A DNA stretch of 64,000 nucleotides from Planctomycetota bacterium (lineage in GTDB: Bacteria; Planctomycetota; Phycisphaerae; Phycisphaerales; UBA1924): positions 83,566 through 147,565 of the forward strand of contig JACTNA010000016.1 in NCBI GenBank assembly GCA_014584315.1, written 5' to 3'. Shown one piece after another: positions 52,599 to 62,187 of this stretch; within the stretch, counting starts at the first letter, position 1, and each line of letters starts with the position of its first letter. Made by a program: the position numbers and the translations under genes. Under the pieces are notes generated by a model. The model saw nothing but the letters and a program-made list of their open reading frames with translations. It ran no database searches and was not told where the DNA came from.

Positions 52599-55313
52599 CT
52601 AAAATCCGTACTTCAGCCGACGCATCTCGAAGGCAACCTTGCCGCCCTCAAGCAGTTCTTCCACTAGCGCCCGAACAGGCTGCGAGTCGATGGATCCCAT
52701 GAATTCCGGACCCATGCGACCGTGAACTTGCTGTTGATCGTTGCTGCCTGCTGAGAGTCCGACGATGAGCTCCGCATCGCCCAGCACCGGGATGTTTGCA
52801 TTGTGTGTGGAGAAGAGAAACTGTCGGCGCCTCTTTTCCTGGCGCATCTTGGGAACCACGCCCTCCGTGATGAAGCGGTTGTCGAGGTCGTCCTCCGGCT
52901 GGTCCACGACAAGGGGTGCGTCGGACTCCAGCAGCAGCAGTAATAGGACGGCGGTGGCCTTCTGCCCCGTTGAGAGTTGCTCCAATGTGTGCCACTGCGG
53001 GTCTTCACCTTCGGCAGCGGTATTCAGTTCGATTCGCGTCGTCGATGGCAGATCAAGTTCCTCAACGCGAAGCACAACATCCGGTTCACACTGGATGAGC
53101 TTCTCCGCCTGCGCGACCGGAATCGAGAACTTCCGGGCGAGTTCGTCCTTGCCGGCGCGCCATGCGTTCGCCAACTCCATGAGCGAGAGCTCGGCGAGCC
53201 CAGCGAGCCGATCAATCGTGTCCTTGAGGCGTCCAACGTTCAGCTCACGCAGGAGCCTTTCCAGCGGTTCCCGATTGCCGGCCATCGAGACTTCCACCCG
53301 CACTCGTTTCTCCAGGGCGCGGGTGACGCGTTTGGCCGCTGTTTGAAGCGTGCGGAATTCCTGCGCCTTGAGGTCCTCCCACTCGGCGACGAGATTGCGG
53401 CGCTCAGCAGCAAGTTCCTTGGCTTCGCGCTGAAGAATGGCCTCGCGGTCCTTGAGTGGGCGAAGCTCTTCGATCTGTCGCCGGAGCCTGATGAACTCTT
53501 CGCCGTCAATCTTCGACTTCTGAAGCTCGCGGAGAATCTGCTCGTAACGCTCCTGGACGCTCGCCTGCCGCTTGCTCCACTCGGAGCCAACCTCGCTCAG
53601 GCCGCCTTCAGCATTCTGCAATGCCGAGTCAAGCTGTGCGAGCAGAGAGGAAGCGGTCGCGTCAAGCTGGCTCAGAATCTTGTCAGCCTTTGCAAGGATG
53701 CCCCGGCCAGGCAGCGTCTCCAGCGCTTTCTCGGAAAGAAAGGCGCGATCGAGCGGGAGTGCGCGCCGTAGATGATCGATCGCCTGCCGAAGGGACAGCA
53801 CACGCTCATCCGCGGTCCGAAGCACACGCTCTTCGCGCACGATGAGACTCTGCTCCTTCAGGCGTTCCTCTAGACCGGCCTCCTGAAATCGTTTGAGTGT
53901 CTCCTCAAGCGCCGGCAAGGCAGCGAGCCGCTCAACAACTTGCCGCGTCTCCTTGATGTTCTCGAGAATTCTCGTGCGAGAACGCTCCAGCCTTCGCTTG
54001 GTCTCCACCTTGCGGCGCGACACATCTTCGTCACGTTCGACGAAGCGCTCTAAGAGGCGGGTGAGCTTCTCGCGGCTCTTGGTCAACTCTGAAATTTCGT
54101 GCTGACCGTACACCTCGACGCCTGGCAGTACGTCCAAGGGGCTTAGGTTCAGCACGTTGCCGTCGTCATCGCGAACCAGTGGTGGATTGGGCACCGTTCG
54201 TTCGATGATGTACTCTCGCTTGGCAGGCCGATGGGATCGAACTCTTAGAGAGATCTTGGTGCCGCTCTGGAGCACGTCCCTCACGATCCCGTCATGGTTC
54301 CGTTGCGCTTCGTCCCCCAGAGGCTTGAGGCCGAGTACGTAGCGCAAGCTCTCGACCACCGTGGACTTGCCAGCGCCGCGGCCTCCGATCAGCACGTTCA
54401 GGTTCTCGTTGAAGTGGATCGCCGCCTTGTCCAAGAATCCTGCCTGCCACGCGATGGCGAGAAACTCCGAGTGTTCTTCCGGGGCGGGGTCGCTTGCGAG
54501 ACGGACGCGGGACTCGGGGTCAAGAAACGCCTGTCGCAGGCCTTCGATGGAGACGGAGGACATCTTGATGAAGCATGACGCGCTGGGATCGGCGAGCTTC
54601 TCGGGCGTGTTGACGTCGCTGGCGTTCAAGATCGCAACCGGACGCTCCCGCTTGTGGTTGGGGTCCGTGTTTTCAAGGATGACTCGCACATCCTGCGGAG
54701 TATCGCGTACCGCACCGGGAATCGCGCAGGCGAACAGCCGGCGATGGCGCCATGCCTGCATGCGCGTCTGGCCGCTCAGTGTCTTGAGAAGGCCGCCGCT
54801 TTGATGCGTGCAATGGGCGGCAATGCACACGCTTCCCCACTCTGCGGTCTTGTCGAGCAGCTCCGTTGTGTCCAAGCTCCCAAGCGGGGAATTCGTGGAA
54901 CTGTCTTGAACACCGCAGGCGCCGATGTGCCGCTCCAGTTCGGAAAAGGGCTTGCCCGGTTCAAAGAGACAGAGGAAATGAACTCCGTCCTTCGTGACGG
55001 CTTCAAAGCCGGGGAACACGATGATCCCCGCTTTCGTTGCCGCATCGACAAGGCTCTGACTGGATTGGACTCGGTAATGATCTGTGACCGCGATAACTTC
55101 AATGCCGTGGTCAAGACAAGCGGCGACGATGGCGTCGTTGTAGGACTGCTCGTCAGCGAACTTTGAGTTCTTGTTGTGCCGTCCGAGATACTCGAAGGGG
55201 TTGACTTGGAGCGCGCAGCGGTAGAAGCGTGCCCCGTTGGGAAGATCTAGTGCGCTGGCGAGAAGGCCGTTCGGCTTGACGGACGCAGCGGTCGTGGAGG
55301 AAGTGCGAGTCAT
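52599..55313 (-). CDS. TrlF-like PHP domain-AAA (SMC-type) ATPase
   Basis: 904 residues. A PHP phosphoesterase-like domain occupies about 30-250 (VIAVTDHYRVQ near 73, IAAHCTHQSGG near 164, ILNASDVNTPE near 228). An ABC/SMC-type ATPase follows: Walker A LIGGRGAGKST near 308, a long coiled coil from about 410 to 740, signature LSTGQKATAV, Walker B LVVDQPEDDLDNRF and the H-loop FSTHNANIPVLGDA. This resembles the TrlF family known near type I systems. It is expected to be a DNA-end or damage sensor nuclease. The ATG overlaps the HTH gene by four bases. Confidence 0.75.
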   Translation of the reverse strand: MTRTSSTTAASVKPNGLLASALDLPNGARFYRCALQVNPFEYLGRHNKNSKFADEQSYNDAIVAACLDHGIEVIAVTDHYRVQSSQSLVDAATKAGIIVFPGFEAVTKDGVHFLCLFEPGKPFSELERHIGACGVQDSSTNSPLGSLDTTELLDKTAEWGSVCIAAHCTHQSGGLLKTLSGQTRMQAWRHRRLFACAIPGAVRDTPQDVRVILENTDPNHKRERPVAILNASDVNTPEKLADPSASCFIKMSSVSIEGLRQAFLDPESRVRLASDPAPEEHSEFLAIAWQAGFLDKAAIHFNENLNVLIGGRGAGKSTVVESLRYVLGLKPLGDEAQRNHDGIVRDVLQSGTKISLRVRSHRPAKREYIIERTVPNPPLVRDDDGNVLNLSPLDVLPGVEVYGQHEISELTKSREKLTRLLERFVERDEDVSRRKVETKRRLERSRTRILENIKETRQVVERLAALPALEETLKRFQEAGLEERLKEQSLIVREERVLRTADERVLSLRQAIDHLRRALPLDRAFLSEKALETLPGRGILAKADKILSQLDATASSLLAQLDSALQNAEGGLSEVGSEWSKRQASVQERYEQILRELQKSKIDGEEFIRLRRQIEELRPLKDREAILQREAKELAAERRNLVAEWEDLKAQEFRTLQTAAKRVTRALEKRVRVEVSMAGNREPLERLLRELNVGRLKDTIDRLAGLAELSLMELANAWRAGKDELARKFSIPVAQAEKLIQCEPDVVLRVEELDLPSTTRIELNTAAEGEDPQWHTLEQLSTGQKATAVLLLLLLESDAPLVVDQPEDDLDNRFITEGVVPKMRQEKRRRQFLFSTHNANIPVLGDAELIVGLSAGSNDQQQVHGRMGPEFMGSIDSQPVRALVEELLEGGKVAFEMRRLKYGF

Positions 55314-55525
55314 GCTTCCTTCCCTTCGTCGTGACCACGACCAGCTGGTGGATGTTCACTCGACTGGCGGTTGATCCATTCGTTCACTTGGTCTTGCCGA
55401 AACTTCCAGAGCCGGCCGACCTTCAGCGCGGGTAGCCCGTTGCGGTCAATCAGCTTGTAGACCGTGTCTCGCTTCACGCCCAGAAAGGCGGCAACCTCGT
55501 CTGCTGAAAGTAGTCGCTGTGTCAC
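55310..55525 (-). CDS. Small helix-turn-helix DNA-binding protein (excisionase/MerR-like)
   Basis: About 71 residues from the GTG at 55525 (an ATG at 55555 would add 10). One helix-turn-helix, LLSADEVAAFLGVKRDTVYKLIDRNGLPALKVGRLWKF, of the AlpA/excisionase group. It heads the seven-gene restriction operon, so it may regulate it; the fold is also used by mobile-element excisionases. Confidence 0.75.
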   Translation of the reverse strand: MTQRLLSADEVAAFLGVKRDTVYKLIDRNGLPALKVGRLWKFRQDQVNEWINRQSSEHPPAGRGHDEGKEA

Positions 55526-55589
55526 TGGCCGCCTCCCGGGCGGGTGATGGAGCAATGCCTATGGAAACCGGTCTGGGCCATTTCAGCCG

Positions 55590-55618
55590 ATTCTATTGGA
55601 CACGGACGGCCTTGTCGA
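55590..55618 (-). promoter_or_regulatory. Promoter of the seven-gene restriction operon
   Basis: On the minus strand TCGACA (55618-55613), 17-base spacer, TAGAAT (55595-55590), about 65 bases before the HTH gene start. Confidence 0.5.
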
Positions 55619-55652
55619 GCCGAAAGTTGGGACCGTCAGCCCGGTTCGCGGC

Positions 55653-56393
55653 TCAGGCGGCTTCCGCCAGCTCAGCGTGGGACGGCCGCGATGATCTCGG
55701 CGGCGGTCTTCTGGATGCGGTCGAGGGAAGCGGCCAGCGTCTCGGCCTTGCCGTCGAAGAGCTGGATGTAGTCGCTGGCGGCGGTGCCGGTCTCCAGGCC
55801 GATCGCCTGGCAGACGACGAAGGCGACGGCCTCGGCCTCGGGACGGAGAACTCAACGGCCGGCTCCAGGTCGGGACGGATGCTGATGCGGCCGCCACGGG
55901 AGACGCCGAGGGCGTCGTGCGGCACGTCGATATGGTCGAGCGTGATGCCTCGCTCAGCCACCAGCGCCTTGAGGCGGCCGGTGTGGTGGCGCGGATCGCC
56001 GTTCACGCGCGCCGGCTCGGGCAGCGGCTCGCCGTCGGTCTGCGACACGTCGAAGACGTAAACGCCGCGAAACCGGAGCACGGGCTTGGAGGCTTCGGCG
56101 CCGTCGCTGTCCGGCTCGTCGCGCTTGCGGATGAGCATCGGCGCGATGATGACGATGCCCTTCTCGCCCTTGCGGACGAAGCGGCCCATCTGCCGCCAGG
56201 TGTGGAAGCCGGCGACGTGCGTGGCGTCGGGGCGCTGCGAGAGGATCATCAGCACGTTCCCGAAGCTGTACTTGTGGAACTTCGCCAGCATGGCGAGGTA
56301 GCGGGTGAGCGCTTCGCTCTTGCCCTTGGCGAGCGCGTCGGCGAGTTGTTCGAGGGCCTGGTCGGCGATCTTCTTGGCTTGTTCGGCTTTCAT
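55653..56393 (-). pseudogene. ArdC-like antirestriction protein lacking the HExxH region
   Basis: From the ATG at 56393 the first 183 residues are a good ArdC N-terminal domain (ssDNA-binding; KYSFGNVLMILSQRPDATHVA near 41, GFHTWRQMGRFVRKGEKG near 62). After AVEFSV the family should continue into a zincin helix (HELAHE) and then an E-A-E-A-V-A-F-V-V block. Here AVEFSV runs directly into codons for PEAEAVAFVVCQAIGLE, but one base out of frame. About 30 codons, including the catalytic HExxH, are missing and the current frame is nonsense to its stop at 55653. The original frame would stop at 55672. Confidence 0.7.
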
Positions 56394-56662
56394 GGTTCTG
56401 CTCCTTGTCGGGCCCCGCGACGTGCGGTCCCTTCGCCAGGCACGAGGGACCACGTCGGGGGTGACAAGGAGCAAGCGACGCGCAGGCCGGCAGCACGCCG
56501 GAGAGTCCCGCGTCAGCGGAGCAGGCCGAATGACGGAGCGCACCCGCAGGGCGCGCAGCGGCGACGGCGTGAGGCGTGCAAGACTCGCAGGCGGGAAGCG
56601 AAGCGGCGTCGGCCGGAGCGTCGCGACTGAAAGCCGACAAGCGGAATCGCCTGCGGCCTACG

Positions 56663-59600
56663 TCAACGCTGAAGCGACGTGTCGGCGGGCAGTCGGTGCG
56701 CCCGTCGCCTCTGGTCGGCGACGTGTTCCCGGTACTGCTTCGGGGCTCGCTGCGGTACGCCTGCACCTGGCGCGTTCAGTCCGGGGATGGCGAAAGCGTC
56801 CGGCTCGTGCGATGGCGCGGCGTCCTCGCAACGCGCCACGGCTTGGCGACGGATGCGGGTGGTGACCGGTTCCTCGGCGTCGAGGCGGCGGGTGGCGGCT
56901 CGTGCGGCCGGCGCTTCGACGGTGTGTGCCGCTTTCAGCGCCTTGATCCGCTCGGCGAGTTCGGCGGCCGTCGCTGCGGGAGTTCCGGCGGTCGATTCGG
57001 TCGTCATGCCGGCGAGGCTGGCCTTGAGCCGGTCGCGCAGGGCGGTCAGCTCGTCCTGGTAGGACTCGTGGACGAACGGCCTGCCGACGCGGGCCTGGTA
57101 GTCGCGGAGTTGCGACTCGGCGATGGAGAGGTCCTGCCGGAGCCGGGAGATGTCGGTGTCGTAGCCGGCGCAGAGCCGGTCGAGGGCGTTGAGGACGGCG
57201 CGCGCTCCGTGGCTGCCGCGGGTGAGCCGGTCGGTCCGGGTCGCGGCCCCTTCGAGGTAGACCTCCGGCGGGAAGTGCGGGCAGAGCACGAGGCCGAAGC
57301 GCAGGCCGCGGTAGGTGCCGAGCGGGACGCGCTGCTCCTCGCGGACGGCCTGCGGCAGCGCCTCCAAGCGCTTGCCGAGCACGGCCATTGCGTCCTCGCG
57401 CGGGTAGGCGCGCTCGCCGATGACGATGTCGTCGCCGGCGTGGGCGGTGACGGTCGCCCGGTCAGCGTCGAGACCCGCTAACCGCTCAGAAAACCTGGCG
57501 ATCCTGCCCGGCAGGTCGCGCACGTTGCGGCGGGCGACGTACTGCTCGTCAAGGTGGTTTTTCCTGAGCAACGCCAGCCGCTGTAATTCTGCGTCGGCCT
57601 CGGCGAGCGTAAGCACCGCCGGGTTGCCGGAGGCGATGGCCTTCACTTCCGCGTAGGAGAGTTCCTGGCCGCCCACGTCCTCGGCCCGGCGGGCGGCGTT
57701 GTGTCCGGTGATGACCTGGCCGATGAACCGGGCTTTCGTTTCAAGGGCCTGCCACATGTAGGCGTCGAACGAGCCCTCGGTGACGTAGCGGTAGACCGCC
57801 ACTTCCTCGTTCGTGTTCCCCTGGCGCAGGATGCGGCCTTCGCGCTGCTCGACCTCCGCCGGCTTCCACGGCGCGTCGAGGTGATGCAGGGCGACCAGCC
57901 GCTGCTGGACGTTCGTGCCGGTGCCCATCTTCTGCGTGCTGCCGATCAGTACGCGCACTGTTCCGTTTCTGACCTTCTCGAAGAGGGCCTGTTTCTTCGC
58001 GTCGGAGTCCGCGTCGCCGATGGCCGCAATCTGCGAACGCGGGATGCCGGCCGCGACGAGCTTCTCCGTCACGTCCTCGTAGACCGAGTAGCCCCACGGC
58101 GTCGGGTTCACACCCATGTCGGAGAAGATCATCTGCGTGCCGCGCGTGGCGGCCGTGCGCCGCCAGATGTTGGCGACGTTCTCGACCAGGCGGTTGACCT
58201 TCGAGCCGGGGAAGTCGGTGGCGGACGGCGAGAGCAGCCGGGCGTCGGTGGCGAGCTTGCGCCCGTCGGTGGTGATGGCCAGCGCGTTGTCCTCGCGCGG
58301 GTCCACTTTCTCGCTCCGCAGCCGCTCGTATCTCGCGACGAGCTGGTCCTGCAGGGCGTGCTGCTCATCGGACATCGGGCAGGCGACGACGATCGCCTTG
58401 CCGGTTTCCAGTTTCGGCGTCGGAAGGTTCAGCATCCCGGCGGTCTGCACGTCGGCAAACGCCCGGAACATTTGCTGGAGTTCCGGCAGGTTGGTGAACT
58501 TCGCAAAGCGGCTGCGCGGCCGCAGCGACGCCCCGTCCGGCGAAATCTCCATCGTGTCGATCACCTCGCCGAAGGTGGCCGCCCAGGCGTCGAAATGCTC
58601 CAGCCCGCGGCTTTTCAGTCCCGCCGGGTCGAGGAAGCGCTGCATGGTGTACATCTCCACCATCGTGTTCGAGACCGGCGTCCCGGTGGCGAACGTCACG
58701 CCGTGGCCGGGATGCCGCTCGCCCAGGTAGCTCGCCTTCATGTACACGTCGAAGGCGCGTTCGCTGCCGCCGGTCTGGATGCCGGCGACGCGCTCCATCT
58801 TGGTCGGCGTCTCCAGGTTCTTGAAGTAGTGGGCTTCGTCGATGAAGACGTGATCGACGCCGAGCTCGTCGAAGACGAGGCCGTCGTCCTTCTTCTCGCG
58901 GGCCAGCAGGTCTTTCAGGCGCTCGACGCGGGCCGCCTTCTGCTTCTCGATCTGCTTGATGATGTTGCGGTTCGATCCCTTGGCGCCGGCATGCTCGATC
59001 AGCAACCGGTCGTACTCGGCGATCTGCTCGGTGAGGAACTTCTCCTGGTAGTCCCGCGACATCCCGATGCGCTCGAACGACGAATGCGTGACGAGGATGC
59101 CGTCCCAGTCGCCGCTGGCGATCCTGGCGGTGAGCAGCTTGCGGCGGTCGCGCGCCAAATCCTCCTTCGTTGCCACGAGCAGTTTCGCATTGGGGTAGAG
59201 CTGCATGAACTCGCGGGCGAACTGCTCCAGCAGGTGGTTGGGCACGACGTACATGGGTTTTCGGATGAGGCCGGCCTGCTTCATCTTCATGCCGGTCGCG
59301 GCCATCGTGAAGGTCTTGCCGGCGCCGACGGCGTGCGCCAGCAGGGTGTTGCCGGCGCTCATGCCGCGCCACACCGCGTCGCACTGGTGCGGGCGGAGCC
59401 GGATGGTCCGGTTCATGCCGGGGAAGTCGAGATGCGCGCCGTCGAACAGTCGCGGCCGCAGATTGTTGTAGGTGTCGTTGTAGATGCGCACCAGCCGCTC
59501 GGTGCGCTCCGGGTCGGCGAAGACCCAGGCGCGGAAGCGCTCCTTGATGAGCTTCTGCTTCTCGCGGGCGGCCATCGTCTCTTCCCGGTTGACGACGCGC

Positions 59601-61873
59601 TCCTCGCGGTCGCCGTGGTCGATCACGTCGTAGATCGTCGGCGATTTCATGTTGAGTGCCAGTTCCAACAGCCACGTGCCGTTGGCGCGATGGGTGCCGT
59701 AGTCAGAGGTGGCGGAGACGGATTGCTTCGCCGCGTAGCCGGCGTCGAGATTCCAGACGGCGTCCTTGGCGAGGTGCGCCACCGGCACGGCCTCGGGCGC
59801 AACGTGGAACAACTCGGCGGCGAAGGCCTGGATGTCGCTGGCGGGAATCCACGGCGCGCCGAGATTGGCGTCGATGTCGCCGGGCAGCACGTCCTCGGGC
59901 TGCACGCGGCGCAATGCCTCGGCGTTGCGGGTGAACTTGCTACCGGCGCTCTCGGCGACGGCGAGTTTGTGGCGGACGTTGCCGGAGAGATACTCGTCGG
60001 CCGTCCGCCACTGCTTCGACTCCGGGTCGTGGTAGACCAGGTCGCCCAGTTCGGCGATGACCTGCTGCTCCGGCTTGCCGTAGAGCCCGGCGATGAACGG
60101 CAGGTCCACCCTGCCCCGCTGGTTGAGCGAGACGAGCAAGCCCTCCTCGGCGCTTCGGACCTGCGTCACGGGCGGCGTGCGGCCGACCACGTCGCGGCTC
60201 ATGATCGCCGCCTTGGCCGCCTTGCCGGTGACCTCGTCGTAGTCTTCCAGCGACATCACCAGCATGGCGTCGGGGTCTTCGATGAACTTCACCAGGTTGG
60301 GCCGGCGGCGGATGACGCTGCCGTCGCGAGTCTCGCTGAAGCTGGTCTTGTTGATCGGGCCGTAGGCGCGCACGAATCGGTCGTAGGCGAGATTCAGATC
60401 GCGGCGGGCCTCGTCGCGGTGCTCCGCTGGCCAGCCCTCGTTCTGCGACTCAAGCACACGGCGGGCGCGGTCACGGATATCAATCAGCGCCGCCATGCGC
60501 TTACCGGTCAGCGTGCCGTTCGCTTTCAGCGCCGTACCGCCGTAGACGACGGGCACTGTCTGACGGCCGGCGACTTGGTAGATACCGCGATCCTCGCCGA
60601 CGAAGAAGCTCCCCTCGTCGATGTGGCGCTGCAGCGGCGGCGGAACAAACGACGGCGCGGCCGGCTCTTGCGGCCGGGTCGCCTGCATCGGCGAAAACTC
60701 CGGCAGGCGGGCGATCGCCTCGCGGAGTCTCGCGGCAAGGTCTCCACCGCCGCGGACGCTGTATCCCTCGCCGTAGAGCGTGTCCTTGCGGCTCCACTCG
60801 CCCAGCACCATTTCCGGGTGATTCAGGAAGTAGCGGTTGACGGGAACCTCGACACCCTCGACGGCGAGCGAGGCCACGCGCAGCCAGTCGGGGTCTACGT
60901 GATGCTGCGGCTCGCCGGGGGCGCGCCTGCGCAGGAAAAGGATGTCGGTGACGACGGACGTGCCCTCGCGCCTGAAGGCGTCGGACGGCAGGCGGATCGC
61001 CCCCACGAAATCCGTCCGCTCGGCGAGATACTCGCGGATCGCGGCGTTCTGCTTGTCGAGCGTGAAATGCGAGGTGACCACAGCCAGCACGCCGCCGGGC
61101 TTGAGCGCGTCCACGGACTTCGCGATGAAGTAGTCGTGCAGGGCGAGCTTCTGCCCGTGATAGTCGAGCCGGATGTCGGCGAAGGGGACGTTGCCGATCA
61201 CGGCGTCGATGCCGCCCTCGGGGAGTTTCGAGTCACGGAAGTTCTCGATGCGGATGTCGTGCTGCGGGTGCAGCGCCCGGGCGATACGCCCGGAAATCGA
61301 ATCCAGCTCGACGCCGATGAAGCGCCTGTTCCCGCTGCCCTGGCGCATGAAGTTGCCGATGCCGCAGCCCGGTTCGAGGACCAGCGCGTCGTCGGGTGCG
61401 CCCAATCGCCCGATGGCTTCGTGGATCGCCGCAATGACGGTCGGCGACGTGTAGAAGGCGTTGAAGGTGGTCCGCCTAGCGCTCTCGTACTCCTCGGGCG
61501 AAAGCAGCGCCTTCAGTTCCTCGCCGAGCACCTGCCAGCCGGCGTCCTTGAACCACCCGGTCACCGGGTCGGGGAAGATCGAGAGCGCCACCGGCCCGAA
61601 GCCGGCGAACCTGGCGAGGGTTCGCTGCTCATCGGGCGTGGCCCGCCGGCCTTCCTGCTCGATGGCCTTCAGCGTGCGGATGGCCGCGAGGATGTCGCGG
61701 GCCTTCTCCTTCTCGCCGCTGGCGATCTCGACAACCGGGGCGGGAGTGCTATCCGGCGATTGCTCGGTCGTCCCGGCGCGATGCGGAGTCTCGACGGGAG
61801 GCGCGGCGTCGTGATCCGGCCGGGGCGTCGGCGGCGGCAGATCCCACAGCGTGGGGGCGCGACGCGCCTTCAG
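56663..61873 (-). CDS. Giant DNA methylase-helicase (DarB/plasmid antirestriction type)
   Basis: About 1,740 residues. An N6-adenine methylase domain is near the start (LVLEPGCGIGNFMRQ and DAVIGNVPFADIRL; the catalytic motif is N-V-P-F). A helicase follows: VGAGKTFTMAATG (Walker A), VFIDEAHYFKN (DEAH box), TFATGTPVSNTM, IGSTQKMGTGTNVQ and VEQREGRILRQGN motif VI. A coiled-coil C-terminus ends it. Such proteins ride on plasmids and ICEs and protect incoming DNA or modify it. The frame is open to 62305, but that part is overlapped by a gene in another frame; I suggest translation from about 61873, where CTG overlaps that gene's TGA. No ATG, GTG or TTG lies in frame nearby. Confidence 0.75.
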   Translation of the reverse strand: MKARRAPTLWDLPPPTPRPDHDAAPPVETPHRAGTTEQSPDSTPAPVVEIASGEKEKARDILAAIRTLKAIEQEGRRATPDEQRTLARFAGFGPVALSIFPDPVTGWFKDAGWQVLGEELKALLSPEEYESARRTTFNAFYTSPTVIAAIHEAIGRLGAPDDALVLEPGCGIGNFMRQGSGNRRFIGVELDSISGRIARALHPQHDIRIENFRDSKLPEGGIDAVIGNVPFADIRLDYHGQKLALHDYFIAKSVDALKPGGVLAVVTSHFTLDKQNAAIREYLAERTDFVGAIRLPSDAFRREGTSVVTDILFLRRRAPGEPQHHVDPDWLRVASLAVEGVEVPVNRYFLNHPEMVLGEWSRKDTLYGEGYSVRGGGDLAARLREAIARLPEFSPMQATRPQEPAAPSFVPPPLQRHIDEGSFFVGEDRGIYQVAGRQTVPVVYGGTALKANGTLTGKRMAALIDIRDRARRVLESQNEGWPAEHRDEARRDLNLAYDRFVRAYGPINKTSFSETRDGSVIRRRPNLVKFIEDPDAMLVMSLEDYDEVTGKAAKAAIMSRDVVGRTPPVTQVRSAEEGLLVSLNQRGRVDLPFIAGLYGKPEQQVIAELGDLVYHDPESKQWRTADEYLSGNVRHKLAVAESAGSKFTRNAEALRRVQPEDVLPGDIDANLGAPWIPASDIQAFAAELFHVAPEAVPVAHLAKDAVWNLDAGYAAKQSVSATSDYGTHRANGTWLLELALNMKSPTIYDVIDHGDREERVVNREETMAAREKQKLIKERFRAWVFADPERTERLVRIYNDTYNNLRPRLFDGAHLDFPGMNRTIRLRPHQCDAVWRGMSAGNTLLAHAVGAGKTFTMAATGMKMKQAGLIRKPMYVVPNHLLEQFAREFMQLYPNAKLLVATKEDLARDRRKLLTARIASGDWDGILVTHSSFERIGMSRDYQEKFLTEQIAEYDRLLIEHAGAKGSNRNIIKQIEKQKAARVERLKDLLAREKKDDGLVFDELGVDHVFIDEAHYFKNLETPTKMERVAGIQTGGSERAFDVYMKASYLGERHPGHGVTFATGTPVSNTMVEMYTMQRFLDPAGLKSRGLEHFDAWAATFGEVIDTMEISPDGASLRPRSRFAKFTNLPELQQMFRAFADVQTAGMLNLPTPKLETGKAIVVACPMSDEQHALQDQLVARYERLRSEKVDPREDNALAITTDGRKLATDARLLSPSATDFPGSKVNRLVENVANIWRRTAATRGTQMIFSDMGVNPTPWGYSVYEDVTEKLVAAGIPRSQIAAIGDADSDAKKQALFEKVRNGTVRVLIGSTQKMGTGTNVQQRLVALHHLDAPWKPAEVEQREGRILRQGNTNEEVAVYRYVTEGSFDAYMWQALETKARFIGQVITGHNAARRAEDVGGQELSYAEVKAIASGNPAVLTLAEADAELQRLALLRKNHLDEQYVARRNVRDLPGRIARFSERLAGLDADRATVTAHAGDDIVIGERAYPREDAMAVLGKRLEALPQAVREEQRVPLGTYRGLRFGLVLCPHFPPEVYLEGAATRTDRLTRGSHGARAVLNALDRLCAGYDTDISRLRQDLSIAESQLRDYQARVGRPFVHESYQDELTALRDRLKASLAGMTTESTAGTPAATAAELAERIKALKAAHTVEAPAARAATRRLDAEEPVTTRIRRQAVARCEDAAPSHEPDAFAIPGLNAPGAGVPQRAPKQYREHVADQRRRAHRLPADTSLQR

Positions 61874-62187
61874 CCGCGCGACGTGAGACTGCGGACGAAC
61901 GCCATCGCGGCGTCCAGAGACAACTGCCCCTGCCCGCTGGCCGGAAACGCGGCCTGTAAACGATGCTCCATCTCCGCCGCCGCGATCTCCATCGCCGCGC
62001 TCGCCGCCTGTGCGGGGTCGAGGTCCGGCCTCGTCGCCGCCAGGTCCTTCTTCAGTTCCTCGTGCCGGGCCTTGAGCGCCGTCGCCAGCGTCTCGGTCGC
62101 CGCCAGCAGCATCCGGCCGCGGCGGAGCTGCTCGTGCAGCGGCGGCGCGCTCTGCAGGAGTTCGAGGATGATCGTCTTGTACGGCAT
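61870..62187 (-). CDS. 105-residue helical protein preceding the methylase-helicase
   Basis: From an ATG preceded by GAGGGAG at six bases. The product is helical, with TIILELLQ at the start and LDAAMAFVRSLTS at the end. Nearly every third codon position is G or C, as in real genes here; the overlapping frame does not show this so well. Function unknown. It should be coupled to the methylase-helicase. Confidence 0.65.
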   Translation of the reverse strand: MPYKTIILELLQSAPPLHEQLRRGRMLLAATETLATALKARHEELKKDLAATRPDLDPAQAASAAMEIAAAEMEHRLQAAFPASGQGQLSLDAAMAFVRSLTSRG

